Assembly: GCF_900009265.2 (NCBI RefSeq)
Contig: NZ_LR735018.1
Span: 398,387 to 462,386 of the forward strand
Reading direction: 5' to 3'
Source of the DNA: Planktothrix paucivesiculata PCC 9631
Lineage (GTDB): Bacteria > Cyanobacteriota > Cyanobacteriia > Cyanobacteriales > Microcoleaceae
Length of the DNA: 64,000 nt
Made by a program: the position numbers and the translations under genes
The notes under the pieces: model-generated
Databases searched by the model: none
The model's input: only the letters and a program-made list of their open reading frames with translations
What the model was told of the DNA's origin: nothing
Part shown: piece after piece, positions 52,659 to 61,900 of the stretch
Position numbering within the stretch: position 1 is the first letter of the stretch
How the letters are laid out: each line of letters starts with the position of its first letter

Positions 52659-54854
52659 GTGCTCTCTCCTGCTATCTGGATTACCGGAAGTTCCCAAAGT
52701 GGCAAAACCACTCGCCTGATCGAATTATTTTGTGAGTGGACACCCTTACTGGGAACCCTTCCCCACCCCCCCCAACCTCAACCCAGGTTAAATCCTGAGT
52801 CCGTCGGCACTACGACCTTAATTTTTGCCGCCAATGGCGATAACCGCATCGCCCTGGTTAATCGTTTAACCACCACTCCCGAGGGACAATACGCCTTTTA
52901 CTCCACAACCCCTTTAGGGTTTTTTCAAGATGAAGTGATGCTGTTTTGGCCCCTGTTAGTCGAAAAATTAGGGTTAAAAGCCCAATTTCCCCTAGGTTTA
53001 CGCCCCGAAACCGAACAGGAACTTGCCCTAGGGCTTTGGAGTCGAGATTTGGAAATCAGTAACCTCAGACGTCCAGGGGTCAGCCTTAACCGAATGGTGC
53101 GGCAAATTCTGGATATTCTGCAACTAGCGGCCCTGAGCCTTACCCCCATAGAAGCCATTCCCCAGATTTTAGAAAAGGGATTTCTCCCCACGGGCGACAT
53201 CGAAACCCCCTACAACCAGATCGGAGAGTGGCTGCAACAATGGCGGGACTGGTGCTTAGAGCGGGGGTTACTCACCTATGGGATTATTGCCGATCTCTAT
53301 GGTCAACACCTGCTGCATCATCCCACCTATCAAAAACACCTACTGCGTCGATATCCGGTAGTTTTAGCTGACGACGTGGACGAATATCCCATCCTGGCCC
53401 GTCACTTGTTTGAATTCTTTCTGGAGCAGGGAAAAATGGCTGCATTTACCTACAATCCTAATGGGTCTGTACGTTTGGGGTTAGGGGCCGACCCGATGGC
53501 TTTCTTGGATTTAGAAAAGCGATGTCATACCGAAACCTTAGACCGACCCAGGGGTTTAGGAAAACACCTGGCCCAACCGATTTTAGATTTGGTGCTTGAG
53601 AATGCCATTGCTTTTCCCGACTCCCTCTTGTTTTCCCCTCATATTCAATCGATTCAAACCGTATCGCGGGCTGATTTGCTCCGCCAAACCGCCGAACAGA
53701 TTATCGCCGGGGTTAAAACTGGTCAGGTAAGGCCCGATGAAATTGCCCTGATTGGCCCTGGTTTAGATGCGATCGCCCGTTATACCCTTCGAGAACTCCT
53801 CAACCATGCCGGAATCCCCGTTGAGTCGATGCAAGAACAACGCCCCCTAATCAGTTCGCCCCTGGTGCGAGGGTTATTAACCCTAATGGCACTGGTCTAT
53901 CCGGGCAATGGTCATCTAGTTCATCGAGATGCGATCGCCGAAATGCTCGTAACACTGAGTCGTTACACCCATCACACCCCAGACAACACCCAAAACCAAC
54001 AGTCAATTATTTCTCCCTCTGCCTCCCCTGCTCCCCCTGCCTCCCCTACCCCCCCTCCCTCCATCGACCCCGTACGCGCTGGGTTATTAGCCGATCATTG
54101 TTTTGTTCCTGACTTAGAGAATCCTAGGTTACTGACCGTGAATGCTTTTCCCCGTTGGGATCGGTTAGGGTGTCAGGCGACGGTCGCCTATAACCGGATT
54201 TTGAACTGGCTGGAAGTTCAACGGGAAGACTATCAAAACCAGTTATTAGCCAGTCCGGCGGTGTTGTTAGATCGAGGGATTCAGCATTTTTTTATGGGTA
54301 ATGGCACGGGTCAAACCCTGGGATATAGCATCTTGAGAAACGACCAACTATCGGCACTGCGGGAGTTGATGGAAACCGCACTCCACTATTGGCAGGTGCA
54401 GAATCGTTTACAGATGCCAACCGATGGGATCATCTGCGAACAAGTAGGCCAGTTTATTCAGTTATTGCGAAAGGGGGTGATTTCTGCTAACCCTTATCCG
54501 GTATCTAGTTTAGGGATTAAACCTGCGGCGGTGACTTTGGGGACAATTTTTCAGTATCGGGCCAGTCGAGCTTCCCATCCTTGGCACTTTTGGCTGGATG
54601 TGGGATCTCCCTTGTGGTTGAGTGGAGGAGCGAGTATTCTGTGGGGAGCGCCTCTGTTTCTCCAGGAACAACCGGAGTATCCGGGGACAGAAGCAAATAC
54701 AAGGTCGGCTGATCTACAACGATTGCACCGTATTATTGTAGATTTATTAAGTCGGGTGAGCGATCGCTTAATTCTCTGTCACAGTGATTTGGCGGTCAAT
54801 GGTCAAGAACAATTTGGCCCCCTTTTACCTCTCGTTCACGTAGTCAGCCCTTGA
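52659..54854 (+). CDS. 'Recombinase family' ATPase, cyanobacterial conserved
   Basis: A 731-aa protein that starts with GTG at 52659 (MLSPAIWITGSSQSGKT). It has a Walker A motif (GSSQSGKTT, about 10-18), a Walker B-like VVLADDVDEYP (about 231-241) and further UvrD/AddB-like features (NHAGIPVESMQEQRPL), but no complete helicase motif set is seen. Homologues are called recombinase family or AddB-like ATPases; the function is unproven. A Ser/Pro-rich insert at about 448-469 derives from a dispersed CT-rich repeat. The end (SDRLILCHSDLAVNGQEQFGP, in part) is conserved. Confidence 0.8.
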   Translation: MLSPAIWITGSSQSGKTTRLIELFCEWTPLLGTLPHPPQPQPRLNPESVGTTTLIFAANGDNRIALVNRLTTTPEGQYAFYSTTPLGFFQDEVMLFWPLLVEKLGLKAQFPLGLRPETEQELALGLWSRDLEISNLRRPGVSLNRMVRQILDILQLAALSLTPIEAIPQILEKGFLPTGDIETPYNQIGEWLQQWRDWCLERGLLTYGIIADLYGQHLLHHPTYQKHLLRRYPVVLADDVDEYPILARHLFEFFLEQGKMAAFTYNPNGSVRLGLGADPMAFLDLEKRCHTETLDRPRGLGKHLAQPILDLVLENAIAFPDSLLFSPHIQSIQTVSRADLLRQTAEQIIAGVKTGQVRPDEIALIGPGLDAIARYTLRELLNHAGIPVESMQEQRPLISSPLVRGLLTLMALVYPGNGHLVHRDAIAEMLVTLSRYTHHTPDNTQNQQSIISPSASPAPPASPTPPPSIDPVRAGLLADHCFVPDLENPRLLTVNAFPRWDRLGCQATVAYNRILNWLEVQREDYQNQLLASPAVLLDRGIQHFFMGNGTGQTLGYSILRNDQLSALRELMETALHYWQVQNRLQMPTDGIICEQVGQFIQLLRKGVISANPYPVSSLGIKPAAVTLGTIFQYRASRASHPWHFWLDVGSPLWLSGGASILWGAPLFLQEQPEYPGTEANTRSADLQRLHRIIVDLLSRVSDRLILCHSDLAVNGQEQFGPLLPLVHVVSP
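54000..54062 (+). repeat. Dispersed CT-rich repeat inserted in frame in a CDS
   Basis: agtcaattatttct followed by ccctctgcctcccctgctccc and similar C-rich units lies inside the ATPase gene and encodes the Ser-Pro-rich segment SIISPSASPAPPASPTPPPS. The same order (agttaataatttct + ccccctgct tract) is found between genes at 33140-33183 and 46675-46747. The reading frame stays open. Confidence 0.72.
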
Positions 54855-55187
54855 GGGCGATCTTCAAACCCAGATTAAAACCCAGAAACCATCAGATAAT
54901 ATAGGAAATAGTTTTAACCAAACTTTCATATCATTGTCTGTAAAAAAATACATAAAGAAGGTTTAATTAACTTATAAAAAATTAAATCAAGGACTTAAAA
55001 TCAATACTAATGATATTAAAAACAAAGCAAGTTATTGTTATTTTTAATATCAGAAAATTAATCTGATTAATTTCCAGTGATAGATGTTAATATCATCGGC
55101 TATTCTGGGAATACTATAGATTAATCCTTGGTCTGGGTGTCGAACGTTGATTTGATCGTGTGGGTTCATTCATGAGGAAACTAAAAA
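54855..55187. other. 333-bp AT-rich region with 12-bp inverted repeat
   Basis: No gene is visible upstream of the first RTX gene. tgatattaaaaa (55011-55022) and tttttaatatca (55041-55052) form a perfect 12-bp stem with an 18-nt loop, and a second short stem atcaga/tctgat overlaps its right end. It could terminate the upstream transcript or be an operator for the RTX gene. Ribosome site before the RTX ATG: gagga. Confidence 0.55.
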
Positions 55188-58100
55188 ATGACAAGTTCAG
55201 TAATTAATACCGTTAGGGCAAGAGTAATTAATACTCAGGACATTCTATTAATATTTCCCACGGAATCTGGTCTGTTTCAAAGCTTCGGTGGTCTAGTGGG
55301 GGAAACCCTTCCTGGCGCTAACGGAGAAGTCATTTTTGTGCCTCAAAATTCCCCAGCACCAACACCCACAACGGCAGTCCCAACCACGCCTCCCACTCCC
55401 ACGACGGAGGCCCCAACCACGCCTCCCGCACCCACAACAGAAGCCCCAACCACACCCCCTCCTCCAACTCCTTCAGACAATGGAGGCACAAGTTCTGCTC
55501 CGATTGCTAATAATGACTTTTTTCAAACTAATTTAGGACAAGCTACATTTTTTAATGTCCTAGAAAACGATATTATTATTGGTGGAAATGGCACCAGTAT
55601 TACCGTTAATCAATTTGGTTCGACAGCAAACGGAACCTTAGTATTTAATGGGGCAGGAATTTTTACTTACACTCCCGACCCCCAATTCTTTGGGACAGAT
55701 AGTTTTAGTTATACTGTCACAAATGGAACTGCCCCGGCTCAAGTTTTTATTCAAGTGTTGGCGGGGAATCAACCGATTATTATTGAAGGCATTGGTAAAG
55801 GAACAGAAACCAGCGACTATATTACAGGTTCCTCTGGCAATGATGTGATCAATGGTTTAGCCGGAAACGATACTATCTTTGGTTTAGCAGGAAATGACGA
55901 ACTGCGAGGGGATGAGGACAATGATACCCTCTACGGCAACGAAGGCAATGATACCCTCACCGGAGGTGAAGGGAACGAAGAACTCAATGGGGGTAAAGAT
56001 AATGATATCCTCGATGCCAGTGCTGGAGACGATACCGGATTTGGACAACTGGGTAATGATACCGTTATTGGCAATATAGGCAACGATAGCCTTTATGGAG
56101 GCCAAGGCGCAGATAGTGTTAGGGGCGGCGAAGGCAATGATCTTGTTTTTGGCGATAAAGGCAGTGATGTTCTTTGGGGCGATGCCGGGAATGATACCGT
56201 CTATGGTGGTGGAGAAGAAGACCTAATTTTTGGTAATGACGGCGCCGATAACCTCTATGGAAACCAAGGAAACGATACGATTTTTGGTGGTATTGGCAAC
56301 GATGTAGTATTTGGGGGCGAAGGAGATGACCAACTTTCCGGGGAAACCGGGGACGATTTTCTCTTTGGCGGTCTGGGTCTCGATACCCTAACCGGAGGGT
56401 CAGGAAATGACACCTTTGTGATGACCTCAGAAAGTGGCGGTGCGAATTTAGAAGATGCTCAAGTTGTTAATGATTTTGAATTGGGCGATCGCATTGGTTT
56501 AGCTGGCGGTTTACAATTTAGTGACTTATCTATTAGTCAAAGTGCCCAAAATGCGGGCGATACTATTATTAGAAACGGTAGTGCTGGAGATTATATTGCA
56601 GTTCTAATTGGTGTGGATAGTAACACCATCACGGCCGATAGTTTTACTCCCATTTCCGGTACGATCATTCCAATTCCCACCCCAACACCGACAACTCCCA
56701 CACCCACAACTCCACCCACACCAACAACACCAACACCGACAACTCCCACACCGACAACTCCACCCACACCAACAACACCAACACCGACAACTCCACCCAC
56801 ACCAACAACACCCGAACCCCCCACACCAACACCGACAACTCCACCCACACCAACCACCCCACCAACACCCACGACTCCACCTTTACAGCCACCCATTGCC
56901 CAAAATGACACCGTAAAAAGGACTCCCGATGGTTCGGTGACATTTAACGTACTGACAAATGATACTGACCCCCAAGGAAGTCAACTGACGTTAGTTAGTG
57001 TGGGGACAATCGCTAATGGGAGTGCATCGATTACGGCTGGCGGAAATATTACCTTCATACCTAACCCGGGTTTTACCGGGCCAGAAACCTTTAGCTATAC
57101 CATTCAAAACAGTTATGGCTTAACGTCCACAGCCCAAATTATCATTGCTGTTAATGTTCCGCCAACCTTATTAGTCAATAATGGGATTATTGTTTTACTT
57201 AATGATCAAAAAAATATTACTGCCGCCAATCTGTTTGCGGTAGACCCGGATAATCCCCCCAATCAAATCTTTTACCGCGTTACCCAAGAACCCAACTTAG
57301 GGAATTTACAAATTGTCGGATCTACACCCCAACGAATTAATACCGGGGGCGCTTTTACTCAACAAAATATTGATACAGGTTCGATTCAGTTTAATGCTCG
57401 TAACGTATCAGGAGGAGATCAATTCCTGTTTCTCCTAACTGATAATATTGGGACGACGGCTCAAAGTTCTTTTAGTATCACTATTGTAGATGATATTATC
57501 ACTGGTACGGATGGGGATGATCTGATTATTGGCAGTGGTTTAAGTGAAAATATCCGAGGATTTGCCGGAAATGATGTCCTCGCCGGTGCGGGCAACCGAG
57601 ATATTATTGAAGGGGGAACGGGAAATGATTCCCTCGATGGGGGAGAAGGAAATGATGTCCTGCAAGGAGAAGAAGGAGATGATACGCTCCTCGGTCAAGT
57701 CGGCAATGATTCCCTATTTGGGGGTCAAGGAAACGATTCTCTCGATGGCGGTGCAGGTCGCAATACCTTGTTAGGAGAAGATGGAAATGATACCTTAGTT
57801 GCTGGAGACGATAGTAATTTACTTTCAGGTGGTAATAATGATGACATCCTGATTAGTGGCATTGGCAATGACACCCTGTTAGGGGGAAGTGGCAATGATT
57901 CTCTAACCGGGAATGCCGGAGATGATTCCCTCTATGGGGAAGATGGAGAAGACCTAATTTTTGCTGGAGTCGGTCGAGACCTAGTTCTCGGTGGCCCGGG
58001 GAACGATAGCATCGATGCGGCCGAAAATAATGACACCGTATTTGGTGGAACGGGGAATGATTCTATTATTAGCGGTGATGGGGACGATATCGTAAATAGT

Positions 58101-58820
58101 GGCGACGGTGCCGATACACTCTTAGCCGGGATTGGAGATGATTCTGTCTTTGGCGGTGCTGGAAATGACTCGATTGTGGCTGATCTTGGGGACGATAGTA
58201 TTTTTGCTGGCGATGGTTTAGATACGGTATTTGGAGGAATTGGCAATGATTTAGTCTTTGGAGATGAGGGCAACGATACCCTGTTTGGGGGTGAAGATGA
58301 TGATACCTTAGCCGGGGGCGGCGGTGCGGATAGTTTAATTGGAAATGTGGGGAATAATTCCTACTATTATTTAGCTCCGACAGAAGGTGTTGATGTGATC
58401 ACCGAATTTAATATTAATGGTGATGATCGATTCCTATTTAGTTCTTTAGGTTTCCCCGGTTTTACCACCGCAGAAGGAACCGTTGTTCCCCTACAGGGCA
58501 TTATTATTTCTAACCTGGGTTCGGAAGGGGATGATATTAGTAATAAACAGGTGATCATTTTCCAAGATACCTTTGATAATGTTCAAGCGGTGAATGCCGC
58601 CTTGAAAAATCAAAAAGGATCGGTTGATGGTGCAGCCTTCTTTGTTTATCGCAATAACTTGAGTTATTCAGCTTTTCCGGGTGCTTATGTTGTAGGCTAT
58701 GATCCGAATTTAAGTGATGATAGTTTACCTGCTTTTGATTTAGGGATTCTACCCTCTATTGACCCACAGACTAATAATATTAGTACCCTAATCGGGCCTA
58801 GTGATTTTGTGATTATCTAA
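55188..58820 (+). CDS. Large RTX calcium-binding surface/secreted protein
   Basis: A 1210-aa protein without a signal peptide. In order: a short N-terminal domain (1-55, [21 protein letters not shown]), a Pro/Thr linker (56-100), an Ig-like VCBS-type domain (105-195), an RTX block with many GGxGNDxLxG nonapeptides (about 210-410), a beta domain, a second Pro/Thr linker (495-568), another Ig-like domain (567-660) and a second region, a larger RTX block (773-1054) and a C-terminal domain (1055-1210). RTX repeats fold on calcium outside the cell after type I secretion. No type I secretion genes are in the window. Likely a surface or sheath/motility-related protein. Confidence 0.9.
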   Translation: MTSSVINTVRARVINTQDILLIFPTESGLFQSFGGLVGETLPGANGEVIFVPQNSPAPTPTTAVPTTPPTPTTEAPTTPPAPTTEAPTTPPPPTPSDNGGTSSAPIANNDFFQTNLGQATFFNVLENDIIIGGNGTSITVNQFGSTANGTLVFNGAGIFTYTPDPQFFGTDSFSYTVTNGTAPAQVFIQVLAGNQPIIIEGIGKGTETSDYITGSSGNDVINGLAGNDTIFGLAGNDELRGDEDNDTLYGNEGNDTLTGGEGNEELNGGKDNDILDASAGDDTGFGQLGNDTVIGNIGNDSLYGGQGADSVRGGEGNDLVFGDKGSDVLWGDAGNDTVYGGGEEDLIFGNDGADNLYGNQGNDTIFGGIGNDVVFGGEGDDQLSGETGDDFLFGGLGLDTLTGGSGNDTFVMTSESGGANLEDAQVVNDFELGDRIGLAGGLQFSDLSISQSAQNAGDTIIRNGSAGDYIAVLIGVDSNTITADSFTPISGTIIPIPTPTPTTPTPTTPPTPTTPTPTTPTPTTPPTPTTPTPTTPPTPTTPEPPTPTPTTPPTPTTPPTPTTPPLQPPIAQNDTVKRTPDGSVTFNVLTNDTDPQGSQLTLVSVGTIANGSASITAGGNITFIPNPGFTGPETFSYTIQNSYGLTSTAQIIIAVNVPPTLLVNNGIIVLLNDQKNITAANLFAVDPDNPPNQIFYRVTQEPNLGNLQIVGSTPQRINTGGAFTQQNIDTGSIQFNARNVSGGDQFLFLLTDNIGTTAQSSFSITIVDDIITGTDGDDLIIGSGLSENIRGFAGNDVLAGAGNRDIIEGGTGNDSLDGGEGNDVLQGEEGDDTLLGQVGNDSLFGGQGNDSLDGGAGRNTLLGEDGNDTLVAGDDSNLLSGGNNDDILISGIGNDTLLGGSGNDSLTGNAGDDSLYGEDGEDLIFAGVGRDLVLGGPGNDSIDAAENNDTVFGGTGNDSIISGDGDDIVNSGDGADTLLAGIGDDSVFGGAGNDSIVADLGDDSIFAGDGLDTVFGGIGNDLVFGDEGNDTLFGGEDDDTLAGGGGADSLIGNVGNNSYYYLAPTEGVDVITEFNINGDDRFLFSSLGFPGFTTAEGTVVPLQGIIISNLGSEGDDISNKQVIIFQDTFDNVQAVNAALKNQKGSVDGAAFFVYRNNLSYSAFPGAYVVGYDPNLSDDSLPAFDLGILPSIDPQTNNISTLIGPSDFVII
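56682..56890 (+). repeat. Minisatellite encoding Pro/Thr linker in first RTX gene
   Basis: Imperfect repeats built from ccaacaccgacaact and cacccacacc units encode the linker [12 protein letters not shown]... The same kind of unit occurs at 55360-55480. Antisense Gly/Val-rich frames here are artefacts of the repeat. Such tracts usually vary in copy number between strains. Confidence 0.75.
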
Positions 58821-58827
58821 GGATTAT

Positions 58828-58877
58828 GTAGTAAGTCCTTCAGCGTCGTCTGAAGATAGCCCTAAAGGGCTTACTAC
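58828..58877. repeat. MITE-like nested hairpin between the RTX genes
   Basis: gtagtaagtcctt (58828-58840) and aagggcttactac (58865-58877) pair over 13 bp with one G-T mismatch; inside, cttcag/ctgaag (58838-58843, 58850-58855) forms a second stem. The GTAGTAAG...CTTACTAC ends resemble small dispersed elements of cyanobacteria (from memory). It lies 7 bp after the first RTX stop and may act as a terminator. Confidence 0.65.
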
Positions 58878-58923
58878 ACATTGAATATTCGATATCCCTA
58901 TTCCCAGCAAAGGATTCTGAATT

Positions 58924-61900
58924 ATGACCAGTTCTGTTATCAATACAACTCCGGCAAATTTAGCGTTAAGAGTTTTACCGAGTAATGACCTGTACAATAC
59001 AGGAAGTTCAGTCTTAATTTTTGCCACATCAATTCCAGGAAGATTTGAAACTTTTCCCGCAGATGTTCAGTCTTTCGTTCCCCTTTCTAATGGCATTGGA
59101 ACTACTTTACCTGGGGCGACAGGGGGAGTGATCTTTGTACCTAGGGAACCGATTTTAGAAGCAATATCGATTGAAACTAATACACCTATTTATTTAGCTG
59201 AAACCGAAACTGGTCAATTTCAAAGTTTAAATGGTGAAATCACCGGAGATGTTCAAACCGGGCCGGCCGGAAGTTTTATTTTTACTCCCGATGGATTTAG
59301 CCCGGAAACCCCGGCACCGACGGCAACTCCCAGTCCTACGGATGCCCCTAGTCCCACGGAAACCCCCAGTCCTACCGCTACCCCCAGTCCCACCGCTACC
59401 CCTAGTCCTACGGATGCTCCTAGTCCCACGGAAACCCCCAGTCCCACAGCTACTCCTAGTCCCGAACCCCAAGCCCGACCGATTCAAATTCAAGGGGCAG
59501 GGACAGGAACAGAATCAGATGACACCATTATTGGTAGTGGTCAAAATGATACGATTGCTGGATTAGAAGGGAACGATACCATCTTTGGATTAGGAGGGAA
59601 TGACCTCCTGCAAGGCGATGCTGGACAGGATCAAATTAATGGGAATGAAGGCAATGATGCCATTGTCGGAGGGTCAGAGGATGATTGTCTGCGGGGAGGA
59701 CAAGGAGATGATTTAATCTTCGGAGACGCCGGGAATGATCTGGCTTTTGGGGATAGGGATAATGATACCTTGAATGGTGGCGCTGGGGCCGACACAATGT
59801 ATGGCGGCCAGGGTAATGATAGTATTCGAGGCGGGGGAGACGATGACCTCCTCTATGGCGACAAAGGCAATGATATGGTATCGGGTGATACTGGAAACGA
59901 TACGGTCTTTGGTGCAGACGGAGACGATATTTTATATGGTAATTCCGGTCAGGACTTCCTGAATGGAGGGGCTGGAAATGATCAACTTTTTGGCGGCGGA
60001 GATGATGATAGTTTAGTGGGCGGTCAAGGAGTTGATATTCTCTATGGAGATTTAGGAAATGATACCCTTTCGGGCGGTGATGATAATGATCAACTATTTG
60101 GGAATGCCGGGGATGATGTTCTGAATGGCGATGATGGAGCCGATAGTTTATATGGCGGTGCGGGGGAAGATATCCTCAATGCTGGAAAAGGTCGAGATTT
60201 CCTCTCCGGTGATGCTGGGAATGATTTATTAGCCGGGGAAGCCGGGGTAGATACCCTGACCGGAGGTACGGGAGATGATATTTTTGTTCTCGGTTATGTG
60301 ATTACTCAAGCACCTAATGGTGGTAGTTTTATTACGGGAACTACAGGCGGTACTAGCGTTGATTTAGCAGATATTGTTACGGATTTTACGACCAACGACA
60401 AGATTGGGCTATCTGGAGGACTGACATTTCAAGATCTGGAAATTGCCCAAGGTCAAGCCTCTAATGCCAGTAATACCATTATCAGAGATAAGAATACAGG
60501 CGAATTTTTGGCGGTGTTACAGGGGGTTAGTGCCAGTGTCTTAACAGAAGATAGTTTTGTTCTTGACCCCACTGTTCCCCTTCCCCCCACACCAGAACCC
60601 ACACCTACACCGGAACCCACACCCACACCAGAACCCACACCAGAACCCACACCGGAACCCACACCTACACCGGAACCCACACCCACGCCACCAACTACAA
60701 CTCCACCAACCACAACTCCACCAACCACAACTCCACCAACCACAACTCCACCAACTACAACTCCACCAACCACAACTCCACCAACCACAACTCCACCAAC
60801 CACAACTCCGCCAACTAGCTCACCAACTACACCGCCGCCACCACCGCCACCAATTCCCTCTCAACCCACTCGTCCCCCGGTGGAACCGCCGACTCCGGCA
60901 ATTTTAGCGATGGAGAATGACACAGTATCGGGTTTACAGAATACTCTGTTAGATATTCCCGATAGTACCATCATCGTTAATGATACCGGAGTTGGGCTGC
61001 TCACCATCACCGGAATTACGGAACCTGCCAATGGGAAAGCCAGCTTAAATCGAAATGCAAGATCAATTACTTATATTCCTGATAAAAACTTTTCCGGTTT
61101 TGATATTTTTGAATATCAGATCCGAGATGATAACGGAGCAACAGGAACGGCAACGGTTACGGTGAATGTGGTATCGGTTAATGAACCTCCGATTTTGGAT
61201 CTCAGCAGTTCTCAACCCGGGAATAATTACAGCACGGTTTTTGTTGAAGGGACAACTCCTATTGCCATTACTGGAAGTGTCAGTATTATTGATGCGGATG
61301 ATACGGAACTGACATCTGCTACTATTACTTTAACCAATATTCCCGATGGTGGAATAGAAGGTTTATCTATCCTGGGAACCCTGCCCAGTGGGATTACGGC
61401 TGGAGCCTATGACCCAGCAACCGGAATTATTCTCCTAACTGGAACTGCCCCAATTGCCAGTTATGAAACCGCACTTTCTCAAGTGGTTTATAGCAATAGT
61501 TCCCAAAATCCCAATCCTCAAAATCGGGTCATTAATGTTGTTGTTAGCGATCGCCAAGATGATAGTAATATTCCGACTAGCACGATTACAGTTGATGCGG
61601 TTAATGATCCTCCTGTAAATACGGTTCCCGGGTCGCAAGCCGCCAACGGCAACGAACCCATTATATTTAGTCAAGCGGACGGTAATCAAATTTCTATTAG
61701 TGATCCTGATGCTGGCGTTAATCCCGTACAGGTTACTTTAACAGCTAGTACCGGAACCTTGACTTTAGGTACAACACCGAATAATGTAACAATTTCTGGG
61801 GATGGAACCACAACTATTACCTTAGTTGGTCGAATTGATAATATAAATACAGCCCTGGATGGTTTAACCTTTACCCCACCCCCAGCCTTTACCACCTCAG

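Noticed and set aside
56591-56943. Antisense Gly/Val-rich open frames opposite the first RTX linker
   Set aside because: They arise only from the repetitive Pro/Thr codons on the coding strand and have no start context or homology-like features.
60453-60907. Gly/Val-rich and His/Gln/Pro-rich frames opposite and across the second RTX linker
   Set aside because: Artefacts of the 15-bp minisatellite inside a long, clearly coding frame.
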